A stretch of DNA of 64,000 nt from JAVBNH01 sp031551635 (GTDB taxonomy: Bacteria; Bacillota; Clostridia; Oscillospirales; Acutalibacteraceae): contig JAVBNH010000015.1 of assembly GCA_031551635.1 (NCBI GenBank), positions 15,712-79,711 of the forward strand, written 5' to 3'. The position numbers and the translations under genes are program-made. Every line of letters starts with the position of its first letter. The first letter of the stretch is position 1. Shown here one piece after another: positions 27,093 to 36,479 of this stretch. A model generated the notes under the pieces. It did no database searches. It was not told the DNA's origin and worked only from the letters and a program-made list of their open reading frames with translations.

Positions 27093-28472
27093 ATGAAAAA
27101 GCTTTTTATCATAATAATTTCATTTCTCATTCTCGCGGCGTCTGTCACCGGCGTATACTTGTATATGTATTTGACACCGCCTAAATTTAACTTGCTCAAA
27201 TACGAACAAGCCCCGCTGGAAAATCCGTTGCGGGGCTTGTTTTACAATTATAAAACCGCTCACCCCCAGTCCTTGACTTACACAAGTGAATGGCTTGACA
27301 GACAATATGACAACTCGGGAAATATTGATTTTCACTCCCTTGAAAATGCTTTGAATATGATTGCTATGACCGGAAATCAAGCTATAGTCAGAATTGTCTG
27401 CAATGACCCCGGAACTCAGAGTGAAAACACAACCGATTTGCATATTCCGCAATATATTTATGAAAATCTCAATGAAAGAAGCAGAATTTTTTCGGAAATC
27501 AATGCCTACGGTAAAAAAAGCGAGGTTCCGGATTACGGCGATGATTTTTTTCTTGAGGAGTTAATAAAATTCATCCGGGCATTCGGTGAAAAATATGACG
27601 GTGACAGCCGAATCGGCTTTATTGAGCTTGGGCTTTTGGGGCACAGCGGCGAATGGACCTACTACCCTTTTCATGAACAAATGACACTTTCAACTGAAAA
27701 AATTAACAGGATTTACGAAGCTTTTGACACTTCTTTTGACACCACAAAGCTACTCGCCCGAAATCCGATTGCTGGCGACGCCAAGAATTATAATATTGGT
27801 TTTCATGACGATAATTATCTTCACAACACCGTTTCCCTCGAGCCGGTAGACCCTGAAAATCTCGGGCATCTGCCGCAGTTTCAATATTTTATGGAAGTCA
27901 CAAAAACATACGATAAATGGAAGACGGAAGCCTACGGCGGGGAGCTTTCCGGCGCGACAAAGCATCAGTTTTATAAGGAGCTCGGCAACGATTATTTCAA
28001 AAAGAGCATTGAGGTTTTTCATTTCTCCTTTTTGTCTTTACCGCTTCCGGACATAAACAGCGGCGACTATCAGGTTGCTCTTGAGGAAACAAGAAAAATC
28101 GGGTATGAGCTTTTTATAAATAAATCACGTGTTTACAGCAGATTCTCAAAGCTGGTGATAGATTTTTCGATAAAAAACACCGGTTTCGCACCCTTTTATT
28201 ACGACTGGGATTTCAAGCTCCAGCTAAAAAGCGAATCAAAAACCTACAGCTATATTCTCAGTGATTTTAAGGTTTCGGACATCTTGCCCGGCAGCGAAAA
28301 AAACTTTACATTACAGCTCGAACGAGATATTGAAAAGGGTGAATACACCGCCGCTTTAATGCTGGTTAATCCTCTGAGTGAAATATCCGATAAATATACT
28401 CCTTTCGCTTTCGCAAATGCAGATAGGTTAAACAGTGAATTTGCCCGAATTGGTAATTACATTGAAGAATAA
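27093..28472 (+). CDS. Secreted/lipid-anchored-like DUF4832 family protein (GH-like barrel)
   Basis: About 459 residues from ATG 27093 (MKKLFIIIISFLILAA), with an N-terminal signal anchor; the frame extends 16 codons upstream but only into the preceding gene. The segment ENPLRGLFYNY, the WLDRQYDN region and IGFIELGLLGHSGEW are typical of DUF4874/DUF4832 proteins, which look like glycoside-hydrolase barrels followed by a beta-sandwich (about 350-455). Enzymatic activity is not proven for the family. It sits 14 nt after the Q/N-rich membrane protein and upstream of sugar-nucleotide genes, in keeping with an extracellular glycan role. Confidence 0.75.
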   Translation: MKKLFIIIISFLILAASVTGVYLYMYLTPPKFNLLKYEQAPLENPLRGLFYNYKTAHPQSLTYTSEWLDRQYDNSGNIDFHSLENALNMIAMTGNQAIVRIVCNDPGTQSENTTDLHIPQYIYENLNERSRIFSEINAYGKKSEVPDYGDDFFLEELIKFIRAFGEKYDGDSRIGFIELGLLGHSGEWTYYPFHEQMTLSTEKINRIYEAFDTSFDTTKLLARNPIAGDAKNYNIGFHDDNYLHNTVSLEPVDPENLGHLPQFQYFMEVTKTYDKWKTEAYGGELSGATKHQFYKELGNDYFKKSIEVFHFSFLSLPLPDINSGDYQVALEETRKIGYELFINKSRVYSRFSKLVIDFSIKNTGFAPFYYDWDFKLQLKSESKTYSYILSDFKVSDILPGSEKNFTLQLERDIEKGEYTAALMLVNPLSEISDKYTPFAFANADRLNSEFARIGNYIEE

Positions 28473-28562
28473 ATATAATAAAGGCTTGTGATTCTGTTAA
28501 CTTTTAAATGCAGTGTACCAACATATATTCTTATTATGATATATAAAATCTCAATATTTCTA

Positions 28563-28591
28563 TTGCATTGAAGCTTGGATAATGTTATAAT
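28563..28591 (+). promoter_or_regulatory. Sigma-A-type promoter for rfbG
   Basis: TTGCAT (28563-28568) and TATAAT (28586-28591) with a 17-nt spacer, 31 nt before ATG 28623. Confidence 0.75.
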
Positions 28592-28622
28592 GATAAAAAT
28601 GTGAAAAGAATGGGAATGAATT

Positions 28623-29675
28623 ATGTTTAATAAGGATTTTTATAGGGGAAAAAAAGTTTTTATCACCGGAAATACCGGTTTTAAGGGCGCATGGCTTTCT
28701 CAGATTCTTCTACTTCTGGGTGCGGAGATTACCGGCTATTCTCTGGAGCCGACAACCGAAGTAAATTTATATGATATTCTCGGGCTGTCCTCACAATATG
28801 AGACAATAAAAGGTGATGTCCGTGACGCGGAAAGACTTGAAAACGCGCTGAAAAAAAGCAAAGCCGACCTGATGATACATCTCGCGGCTCAGGCAATTGT
28901 TTCTGTTAGTTATACTCATCCAGCCCTGACCTTTGAAACCAATGTTATGGGTACGCTCAACGCATTCGAAGCATTGAGAAAAACCGAAACCGTACGCTCA
29001 TTTATTAATGTGACGACTGATAAGGTTTATGAAAATTTAGATTGTTCAGAGGGCTACCGTGAGGATGACCGCCTTTGCGGTCAGGACCCTTATTCGAACA
29101 GCAAAAGCTGCAGTGAGCTTGTTACCTTCAGCTATAAAAAATCATTTTTTTCTTTTGACAATTCTCCGGCTATTTCTAGCGCACGCTCGGGGAACGTCAT
29201 CGGCGGCGGTGATTTTAACACAGAACGGCTTGTTCCGAATGCCATTCACTCAGCTATGAACAATAAACCGATTCCTCTCAGGCTTGCCAACTCCGTCAGA
29301 CCTTTTCAGCATGTGCTTGAGTGCCTGTCGGGCTACCTTATGCTCTTGGAAAAGCAATATAACAATAAAGCTCTGCAGGGCGCTTACAATTTCGCTCCGG
29401 ATATTACATCAACAGTCACAATAGAAGAACTCGCGAAAATATTTTGCAAAAAATGGGGCGACGGTCTTACATACACGGTTGAAAACAAAGAAAATTTTGC
29501 CGAAACAGCTGTTCTGAGGCTTAACAACTCAAAAGCGGAGGAAATACTCGGCTGGGTACCGAACTGGAGCATCGAAAAGGCAATTGAAAAATCAATTGAA
29601 TGGGCAAAAGCATATTATCAGGGAGAAGGCGTGCAAACAACAACAAAGCAGATAAACGAGTTTTTCGGATTCTAA
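28623..29675 (+). CDS. rfbG: CDP-glucose 4,6-dehydratase
   Basis: A 350-residue NAD-dependent short-chain dehydratase. GNTGFKGAWL is the nucleotide-binding glycine loop; the catalytic pair is in YSNSK (YxxxK) with the preceding VTTDKVYEN containing the Thr-Asp typical of sugar-nucleotide dehydratases. The GFKG form and length point to RfbG rather than RmlB. It converts CDP-glucose to CDP-4-keto-6-deoxyglucose, the first step toward 3,6-dideoxyhexoses or related surface sugars. No rfbF or rfbH is nearby, so partner genes must lie elsewhere. The ribosome site is weak (GGGAATG). Confidence 0.9.
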   Translation: MFNKDFYRGKKVFITGNTGFKGAWLSQILLLLGAEITGYSLEPTTEVNLYDILGLSSQYETIKGDVRDAERLENALKKSKADLMIHLAAQAIVSVSYTHPALTFETNVMGTLNAFEALRKTETVRSFINVTTDKVYENLDCSEGYREDDRLCGQDPYSNSKSCSELVTFSYKKSFFSFDNSPAISSARSGNVIGGGDFNTERLVPNAIHSAMNNKPIPLRLANSVRPFQHVLECLSGYLMLLEKQYNNKALQGAYNFAPDITSTVTIEELAKIFCKKWGDGLTYTVENKENFAETAVLRLNNSKAEEILGWVPNWSIEKAIEKSIEWAKAYYQGEGVQTTTKQINEFFGF

Positions 29676-29679
29676 TTGA

Positions 29680-29954
29680 ATAATAACTCAACTTTCGCAC
29701 CTTCGAAAACAATAACTTTAGACATTAAATTGTAGACAGTAGACTGTGGTCGCGAATTAAATAATATGTGTGTTTTTTCTCTATGCTCGCAGTGATGTGA
29801 AATTATTAGCATTTATTATAATTGTTCGCGGACATGATTACATAATATTTTTGGAGTTTTTCATCGTGACCTCCATCTAATGTCCAATATCTAAAGTCTA
29901 ATGTCCAAAAATAATAAGCAGTTATATTAGGGTGCGAAAATTGAGATAATAATT
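29680..29954. repeat. 275-bp element with terminal inverted repeats (MITE-like)
   Basis: The left end 29680-29701 (TAACTCAACTTTCGCACC) matches the complement of the right end 29931-29954 (TATCTCAATTTTCGCACC) with few differences over about 22 bp. The inside is AT-rich and non-coding, with TCTAATGTCCAA repeated at 29876-29887 and 29897-29908 (21-nt period). It begins five bases after the rfbG stop and its right end touches repeat copy C. It fills the gap between rfbG and the next gene. Confidence 0.65.
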
Positions 29955-30029
29955 AGCACCTTAGTGGTCTGAAAGCTCAATAAAAAACATTACTTGGGTT
30001 GTGGGCTTGGCAAGCCAAGCCCACGTTAG
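29953..30029 (+). repeat. 77-nt leader repeat, copy C
   Basis: Full 11-bp hairpin as in copy B. It ends 12 nt before ATG 30042, and the AGGAG ribosome site (30027-30031) overlaps its last bases, so folding of the repeat could affect ribosome access. It abuts the MITE-like element upstream. Confidence 0.92.
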
Positions 30030-30041
30030 GAGTACATATAA

Positions 30042-30890
30042 ATGTATACACAATTTCCACGCACAACTGTAGCAGGGCTGAGTCTGCCGCGAATGCTTAT
30101 CGGTACAAACTGGATTCTTGGGTATTCCCATACCTCAAAATCCGCAGACGCAGCGATACGCTCATACAATCACTCTCCCGAAGCTATATTCCCGATTATC
30201 GAAACTTTTATGAATCACGGTATTGACGCTTTAATGGCACCTATTTCAACTACTCCTCTTTGCGAGGCAGCAATCAAATACGCTGAGGATAAACTCGGAA
30301 AAAAAATTATAAAAATCGACACTCCCGCTATGGATGTCTCAGACAATGCTCAATCCCGCAGGAGTGCTGAGGCTGTTATCAGGCATTCCGCCGAAATAGG
30401 CTGTGATTTCTGCCTCATCCACCATGCCAGTGCCGAGCAGCTTGTCAATAAGAATCTTGAAGCCATGCCGCGCCTGCCTGATTATTTGTCGCTCATACGC
30501 GAGCATTCGCTGCTGCCGGGGCTTTCAGCTCATATGCCCGAGCTGATTATGTACAGCGACGCAAATAATTACGATGTCGAGACATATATTCAGCTTTTCA
30601 ACTGCATGGGTTTTCTTATGCAGATTGAAATTGAGAGCGTTATAAAAATCATACATAACGCGAAAAAACCCGTTATGACTATTAAGCCTATGGCCGCGGG
30701 CAGAGTCTCACCTTATGTCGGGCTTACTTTTTCTTTTTCCGCAATCAGAGAAATCGATATGGTCACCTGCGGCTGCATGAACGCAATGGAGGCTGAGGAG
30801 GACATAGAAATCGGACTTGCGGCAATAGAGCGCCGTCTGCCGAATTTAAGCGGCAGAAGCAGCCCCGCCGCGACAAACATTATAAAATAA
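30042..30890 (+). CDS. Conserved protein of unknown function, TIM-barrel-like
   Basis: A 282-residue soluble protein I do not recognise by family. The pattern of alternating strands and helices (MLIGTNWILGY, FMNHGIDALMAP, IGCDFCLIHHA, KKPVMTIKPMAAGR, VTCGCMNAMEAEEDI) suggests an aldolase or aldo/keto-reductase-type (beta/alpha)8 barrel. Histidines in LIHHAS and Lys in TIKPMA lie at strand ends and could line an active site. AGGAG 10 nt upstream supports ATG 30042. It precedes the GH38 mannosidase on the same strand, with a terminator between them, so sugar metabolism is a reasonable but unproven context. Confidence 0.75.
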   Translation: MYTQFPRTTVAGLSLPRMLIGTNWILGYSHTSKSADAAIRSYNHSPEAIFPIIETFMNHGIDALMAPISTTPLCEAAIKYAEDKLGKKIIKIDTPAMDVSDNAQSRRSAEAVIRHSAEIGCDFCLIHHASAEQLVNKNLEAMPRLPDYLSLIREHSLLPGLSAHMPELIMYSDANNYDVETYIQLFNCMGFLMQIEIESVIKIIHNAKKPVMTIKPMAAGRVSPYVGLTFSFSAIREIDMVTCGCMNAMEAEEDIEIGLAAIERRLPNLSGRSSPAATNIIK

Positions 30891-30905
30891 CAGTGCGTAG
30901 CTTAC

Positions 30906-30942
30906 GCGTGAAAGTCATTTTGTTTTGCTTTCACGCTTTTTT
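30906..30942 (+). terminator. Intrinsic terminator between the barrel protein and GH38 genes
   Basis: GCGTGAAAG (30906-30914) pairs with CTTTCACGC (30928-30936), followed by six Ts. Confidence 0.9.
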
Positions 30943-30968
30943 ATTTATATTTATTAAGGGGAATAATT

Positions 30969-33959
30969 ATGGCTGAAAAAAGAACGACCTCCGAAATGGA
31001 AAACCTTGTTGAGGAATTGATTGAGAAGCTAAGCGAGCTTATGTACACAAAGCTTTATACACTCGAGTGCACGGCTTATGTCACAAAGGAACCGCTTTCC
31101 TTTGAAAACCGCATGGAAGGCAAAAAAATCACACTAAAGCCGGGCGACAAATGGGCGAATGATATTTTTGACTGCGCATGGTTCCATATCACCGGCATTG
31201 TCAAAGAGGAATATATCGATGCTAATCTGATTTTCCTTATAGACTGCGGCGGAGAAGGTCTTGTTTACGACAAAAACGGTGAAGAAAAGCAGGCTGTTAC
31301 CTGCTATGCCTCCGGTTTCAGCTCGGAGCTGGGCAAACCGCACAAACGCGTTGTTTTCACAGAGGGTCTTATCGAAAACAACAAAATAGATTTTTGGATT
31401 GACTGTGCCGCCAATGACCTCTTCGGAAACATGAAGGACGAATCACGCGTAAAGGAGCTTTCGCTGGCGGTTCTCAACGAGGAAATCCGCGGGCTTTACT
31501 ACGACGCGGACACTCTGTATAAGGTTTATGATTTTGGCAGGGACGACGATTTTAATGACACAATTTTAGAGACATTCGCTGATATTGCAGAGGCTTGCAA
31601 AGATGGCCTTGACGAAGCAAAAGCCGCAAGGCTCAGGGAAAAAGCGGCTCCCCTATTCGCAACAAAAAACGACGGTGATTCCTTTAATTATACCGCGATA
31701 GGTCACGCGCACCTTGACCTTGCTTGGCTCTGGCCTTTGCGGGAAAGCTACAGAAAAGCTGCGAGAACCTTTACAACACAGTTTATGAACATCCGCCGCT
31801 ATCCCGGTTATATTTTCGGCGCGTCACAGGCGCAGCTTTACACATGGGTGAAGGATAAATACCCGCGTATTTATTCACAACTGAAAAAATACATCGATGA
31901 GGGCAGCTGGGAGCTGCAGGGCGCGACATGGGTCGAGATGGACAGTAATCTTATCGGCGGCGAAAGCATGCTGAGGCAGTTTTTCTACGGTAAGCAGTTT
32001 TTCCGCAAAGAATTTTCTCAGGATATGAATATTTTATGGGTACCGGACAGCTTCGGTTATTCCGCATGTATTCCTCAGGCTATGGCTCTTGCGGATGTAC
32101 CTTATTTCCTGACACAAAAAATGAGCTGGAACACCGTGAATGTGTTTCCTCATCACTCCTTCTACTGGCACGGTCTCGACGGCTCGACAGTTCTGTCGCA
32201 TATGCTTCCCGAGAACACCTATAACTCGCCTATGAACGCGACATATATGGTCAGCGGCGAGGATTATTATAAGGAGCGCGAAATTTCAGACAAGGCAATG
32301 CTGCTTTTCGGAATCGGAGACGGCGGCGCGGGACCAGGCTTCGAGCATATTGAGCGGCTGAACCGCCTTGGCGATATAAAAGGTTTGCCGCGGGTCAAGC
32401 CGGGTATGGCAAAGGATTTTTTCAAAAAGTTTGATGACGGAGTAACAAAATACCCCGATTATTACGGCGAGCTGTATCTTGAGCGACATCAAGGGACATA
32501 TACCACTCAGACAAAAAATAAAATGTTCAACCGCAAATGTGAGTTTGCGCTGAGAAATTACGAGCTTCTCGCAGTACAGGCAAACATGCGGGGACTTGAG
32601 CTGCCGATAGCAAAAGAAACTCTTGATGAGCTGTGGAAGGAGGTTCTGCTATATCAGTTCCACGATATTCTTCCCGGCTCATCTATAAACAGGGTTTATG
32701 AGGAGAGTGTCGCACGTTATACCTGCATTTATTCATCATTGCAGAACGCTGTCCGTATACTCGCTGAGAAGCTCGCGAAGCCCCGCAGTGTTGTTAATCT
32801 GAACTCCTTCGCATATGAAAAAACTATGCTGCTAGACGGAAAGTGGAAGCATATTTCGCTTCCCGCGCTCGGCAGCCGTGAAATAGAAAAAGCGGAGGAA
32901 ATAAACGTTTTCAGCGCGAAGGCTGAGGGATGTACGATAGAAAACGATATGGCGAAAATTATTTTTAATGAGGGCGTTATTATTTCGTATTTTGACAAAA
33001 CTCTCAACCGTGAATTTGTTGCCGAAAACGGCGCAATGGCTCTTCTGTCGCAATACACCGATGTCGGTGACTGTTGGGATATTCGTCCGGAAGCCTATGA
33101 GGACACAAAAGCCGATGCTGTCTGCACCTTGTTTTCGTGCGGTGCATCCGGAGCAGAGGCTTGGGCATATGCCGAATATAGCCTAGGGGACTGCAAAATA
33201 AACCAGCGTTTTTCTCTGATTGACGGCTCGGCAATGCTATCTTGCAAGCTGAAAATTGACGTTAATCAGGAAAATTCGATGCTGCGAATCGCCTTCCCTA
33301 CTAGCCTCAGGACTGACGAATGTAATTTCAATATTCAGTTCGGTCATATTTCAAGAAGAACTACAAATGAAAATTCCTTTGAAACCGCTCAGTTTGAGGT
33401 TTCGGGCCAGAAATTTGTCGATATGTCTGAAGGCGCTCTCGGTCTATCGCTGCTCAATGACTGTAAATACGGTTTTAAGTGCAAAAACGGTATAATAGAC
33501 ATGGATTTATGCAGAGCACCGAAGGGCGGACCGGGAAAGTTTGTCGACCAGGGTGAACAGAGCATAAATTATGCATTATATCCGCACAGCGGTGCATTGG
33601 GAATTGACACTTATAAGGAGGCGTACCTGCTTAATAATCCTCTGATGCTTACAACAGCAATGCCGCTCACAGATGCTGAGGATAAAGACAGAGTAATCGG
33701 CACGGGAATTGATTTCTACAGCACCGATAATGAGCAGATAGTTCTTGAAAGCATAAAAATCGCTGAGGACGAAAACGGAATTCTTTGTCGCCTCTACAAT
33801 GCAGGCTCTTCCTCGGCGAAGGCAAAGGTCAGCATAAACGGTTTCAAAATGAGCGAAATCTGCAACCTCTTAGAGGAAACAAGGGAAGCGAAAACAGACA
33901 GCATAATTGAGCTGCGGGCGTTCGAGCTTGTTAATATTCGCTTCATATGTGATAAATAA
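30969..33959 (+). CDS. GH38 alpha-mannosidase
   Basis: A 996-residue cytoplasmic enzyme (no signal peptide). An N-terminal beta-sandwich is followed by the GH38 catalytic barrel with the zinc-binding GHAHLDLAWLWPLRES (about 240-255); the nucleophile Asp lies in WVPDSFGYS (near 357). A three-helix middle domain contains YQFHDILPGSS, another zinc and substrate element, and large C-terminal beta domains follow. Family length is matched. It removes alpha-mannose from oligosaccharides, retaining configuration. AAGGGG lies before ATG 30969 and a terminator follows. With the GH99-like and DUF4832 proteins it suggests the host uses mannose-rich glycans. Confidence 0.95.
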   Translation: MAEKRTTSEMENLVEELIEKLSELMYTKLYTLECTAYVTKEPLSFENRMEGKKITLKPGDKWANDIFDCAWFHITGIVKEEYIDANLIFLIDCGGEGLVYDKNGEEKQAVTCYASGFSSELGKPHKRVVFTEGLIENNKIDFWIDCAANDLFGNMKDESRVKELSLAVLNEEIRGLYYDADTLYKVYDFGRDDDFNDTILETFADIAEACKDGLDEAKAARLREKAAPLFATKNDGDSFNYTAIGHAHLDLAWLWPLRESYRKAARTFTTQFMNIRRYPGYIFGASQAQLYTWVKDKYPRIYSQLKKYIDEGSWELQGATWVEMDSNLIGGESMLRQFFYGKQFFRKEFSQDMNILWVPDSFGYSACIPQAMALADVPYFLTQKMSWNTVNVFPHHSFYWHGLDGSTVLSHMLPENTYNSPMNATYMVSGEDYYKEREISDKAMLLFGIGDGGAGPGFEHIERLNRLGDIKGLPRVKPGMAKDFFKKFDDGVTKYPDYYGELYLERHQGTYTTQTKNKMFNRKCEFALRNYELLAVQANMRGLELPIAKETLDELWKEVLLYQFHDILPGSSINRVYEESVARYTCIYSSLQNAVRILAEKLAKPRSVVNLNSFAYEKTMLLDGKWKHISLPALGSREIEKAEEINVFSAKAEGCTIENDMAKIIFNEGVIISYFDKTLNREFVAENGAMALLSQYTDVGDCWDIRPEAYEDTKADAVCTLFSCGASGAEAWAYAEYSLGDCKINQRFSLIDGSAMLSCKLKIDVNQENSMLRIAFPTSLRTDECNFNIQFGHISRRTTNENSFETAQFEVSGQKFVDMSEGALGLSLLNDCKYGFKCKNGIIDMDLCRAPKGGPGKFVDQGEQSINYALYPHSGALGIDTYKEAYLLNNPLMLTTAMPLTDAEDKDRVIGTGIDFYSTDNEQIVLESIKIAEDENGILCRLYNAGSSSAKAKVSINGFKMSEICNLLEETREAKTDSIIELRAFELVNIRFICDK

Positions 33960-33982
33960 CAACTAAAATTATTCAATATTCT

Positions 33983-34025
33983 AATGACGAATCAATTATT
34001 ATTTCTGATTCGTCATTATTTTTTG
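33983..34025 (+). terminator. Intrinsic terminator after the GH38 gene
   Basis: AATGACGAATCA (33983-33994) pairs with TGATTCGTCATT (34006-34017), followed by a T run. Confidence 0.92.
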
Positions 34026-34139
34026 TGAATTTATGTCAATTCCGTGTCAATATGTAGCTTTTAAAAATAAAAAACAACAGTATTTTGTGGTTTCATGTCG
34101 AAAAAAATAAATTTTTTTAAAAAATGTGGAAAAAAATCA

Positions 34140-34168
34140 TTGACAAATGTTGATAAAAATGTTAAAAT
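34140..34168 (+). promoter_or_regulatory. Near-consensus sigma-A promoter for the coiled-coil protein
   Basis: TTGACA (34140-34145), 17-nt spacer and TAAAAT (34163-34168); ATG 34238 follows 70 nt later. Upstream is a very AT-rich stretch. Confidence 0.85.
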
Positions 34169-34237
34169 CCTGTTGAAAAATACTGCAAGCCGCTTTGCGA
34201 CTATTATGATGTTGAAAGACTATGAGGTAATGCTGAC

Positions 34238-36337
34238 ATGGAATCAATTAACTCCAATCCTTCCGGTTTCGATTTAAACTCTATTCTGAATGGCGAGCAA
34301 AATCCAAATAAAGCTGCAAATAATCCGCTTTCTGAGGGTATTACTTTTGAACAGAGCGAAACTGAGCTGCCGCCGGAGGAAGAAAACATCCGACTTCGTA
34401 AAATTATATATTTTATGAAAAAAGAGCTCTCAACAAAAACTGCTGAGCTTGACAGACTGTTATATGAATTTTCTAAAAAAGAAAAACAACTATCCGAGAG
34501 AGGCACTCTGCTTGACAGCAAGGAAGCTGAGCTGACCGATTATGCCCAGAAACTCAGAGAGCTGTCGGTTACTATCGCTAATCAGCAAAAACCTTCCCGA
34601 GTGATTAATGAGCAGGCTGTTAAGGAAGCAATTGAGGCTTATCAGCACGCTTTGCAAGAAAAAGAAGATGAAATTGCAAAGCTAATGGAATCCATTAACT
34701 CACTTGAAGAGTCAGTATTAAAAAACAAAGCTGCGCTTCAGAATCTTGAAAAGCAGAACAAGATACTTTCTGACAATCTTGAAACAGTCAATAAAAAAGC
34801 GGCTTCCCCTGACATAAAAATCGTTGAAACCGTTTATCGCCATGCCCTTGAAGGCGCTAAGGAGATTGCTTTTGAAGCAAGGGACAGCATCTATGAGCTG
34901 ACTAATAATGTATATGACGAGCTCAGTAATGAGATTTCAGAAATTTCAAACCTTCACACCAGAATTTCAGACTTTAAATCAGAGGTTTCAGATTATATTT
35001 CCCGCGGAAAAACCTTGTTTGACAATCTTGAGGAAATGACACAGTCACTCACAACTGCTGAGATTGTCACAGACGAATTCGCAAACAGCGTTAAAGAATC
35101 AAAGGAAAAAATTCTCGAGGATATTGATTCAACAGTTAATTCCTTTGATGTTGAGCTAAAAAATTCGGTTTCTGACGAAATAAAAATTCTCGAAATTTTA
35201 AAATCACTGAAAATAACCGCGAAAACATTTAATGATACAGTTGTATCCCCTGCCGACCAGGCTGACAACGATGCATTTATCAGGGATTTAATTATAAAAC
35301 AGTTAAAAAGCGAAACTGCAGCGCCCGAAATCGAAGTATCTCTTGAAACTGTTGCAGCTGCGCAAACAGTAGAAAACGAAGCTCAGGATGCTGAAGAAAT
35401 TAAGATAAAAACAGAAGAACCGATACCTGCACAAATTCCGGCAGAACAAAATGTTAACGACACCGATTCATTCATTTCAAAGCTCGCCGAGCTCACTAAT
35501 GAGGTGCCGGAGCCGGAAATCAATATTACCGAAACAGCTTCGGTTGAATTTCTCGCGCAAGCAGACACAATAATACCTTATGACATTTCAGAGGCGATTC
35601 AAAGCGAGCCGGAAACCGAAACGCCGGTATCTGAAAGTGAAACTATAGAAGACTTGCCTGCTGAAGAGACCTCGCCAATAATCGAGGATATAATTTCCGA
35701 GGACTCAGCAGTGCAGATTGCTCAGACCGATTCACAAATAATTGACGAGAACCAAAAAGAGCTTGATTCCGACTTTTCGGATGTTTCAAATCTGCTCAGC
35801 TTTAATTTCGGCACAGCAAACGCGGTAGCGGCGGCAAATACTGAGACCGCTGAGGAAACTATTACCGCAGTAACCGAGCCAACCCCTGCTGTGGTTGACT
35901 TTGAGAGTATAGAAAAAGCGCTGGGTGAAGCCCCTACTTTTGATATTAAAACTAAGCTGATTGAGGATGATGACGCGTCAGCTGAGGATAATTATTTCAT
36001 CGACGGTCTTGAGAATGTCATTTCCTCGACATTTTCCTCCGCTGATAATTTCAACACAGACGATGACCCGCGTGACGAAGTGAAGAATGAAGAAAATTCT
36101 GATGCACCCAGAAAAGGCATCACACTCATAAATTCACTTGCCGACGATGAGGACGATGAACAGACTCAGATTAAATCCGCAATCAAGCATAATATCGAGA
36201 GTATTCTCCAGTCCGAAGGCGTTATGAACAATCCAGAGGAAGAAAAAGCTAAACCTGAGATCGTGGAGAGACCTGCAGGTGAAAAGAGACCCCGCCTTAA
36301 CATCAGCGATGTTCTTAAGAAATACGGCGCACAATAA
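34238..36337 (+). CDS. Large acidic coiled-coil protein, DivIVA-like character
   Basis: A 699-residue cytoplasmic protein, no signal peptide. After a short Asn-rich start, residues about 48-190 form strong coiled coil (LSTKTAELDRLLYEF, EKEDEIAKLMESINS). Residues about 195-350 continue as helices (ISNLHTRISDFKSEVSDYIS). From about 365 to 670 the chain is disordered and very acidic, rich in Glu, Pro, Thr and Ala. A conserved-looking end, RPRLNISDVLKKYGAQ, follows. It may be a scaffold in division, polarity or chromosome work, but no family is certain. GAGGT with 9 nt spacing and a consensus promoter support expression. It is monocistronic. Confidence 0.8.
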   Translation: MESINSNPSGFDLNSILNGEQNPNKAANNPLSEGITFEQSETELPPEEENIRLRKIIYFMKKELSTKTAELDRLLYEFSKKEKQLSERGTLLDSKEAELTDYAQKLRELSVTIANQQKPSRVINEQAVKEAIEAYQHALQEKEDEIAKLMESINSLEESVLKNKAALQNLEKQNKILSDNLETVNKKAASPDIKIVETVYRHALEGAKEIAFEARDSIYELTNNVYDELSNEISEISNLHTRISDFKSEVSDYISRGKTLFDNLEEMTQSLTTAEIVTDEFANSVKESKEKILEDIDSTVNSFDVELKNSVSDEIKILEILKSLKITAKTFNDTVVSPADQADNDAFIRDLIIKQLKSETAAPEIEVSLETVAAAQTVENEAQDAEEIKIKTEEPIPAQIPAEQNVNDTDSFISKLAELTNEVPEPEINITETASVEFLAQADTIIPYDISEAIQSEPETETPVSESETIEDLPAEETSPIIEDIISEDSAVQIAQTDSQIIDENQKELDSDFSDVSNLLSFNFGTANAVAAANTETAEETITAVTEPTPAVVDFESIEKALGEAPTFDIKTKLIEDDDASAEDNYFIDGLENVISSTFSSADNFNTDDDPRDEVKNEENSDAPRKGITLINSLADDEDDEQTQIKSAIKHNIESILQSEGVMNNPEEEKAKPEIVERPAGEKRPRLNISDVLKKYGAQ

Positions 36338-36394
36338 GGAGTTAGGAATTAGGTCAGTTTTTTCATTTTCGCTCTTCATTTTTGAAGCAATAAT

Positions 36395-36430
36395 AAATGC
36401 ATCCGGTCGACTGCTGTCCGGATGCATTTT
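36395..36430 (+). terminator. Intrinsic terminator after the coiled-coil gene
   Basis: AAATGCATCCGG (36395-36406) pairs perfectly with CCGGATGCATTT (36418-36429). Confidence 0.88.
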
Positions 36431-36479
36431 ACAAATCTAGTAAACCAATAATAATGCACTAAGCGAAAGGACAAATTTA

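Noticed and set aside
29680..29954. CRISPR-like or tandem repeat array after rfbG
   Set aside because: Only two copies of a 12-mer with 21-nt period occur. No regular spacers and no cas genes anywhere in the window.
34095..34277. A 60-residue plus-strand open frame before the coiled-coil gene
   Set aside because: It runs through the -35 and -10 boxes at 34140-34168 and overlaps the real start at 34238 in another frame. Its low-complexity Lys/Asn composition reflects AT-rich DNA.
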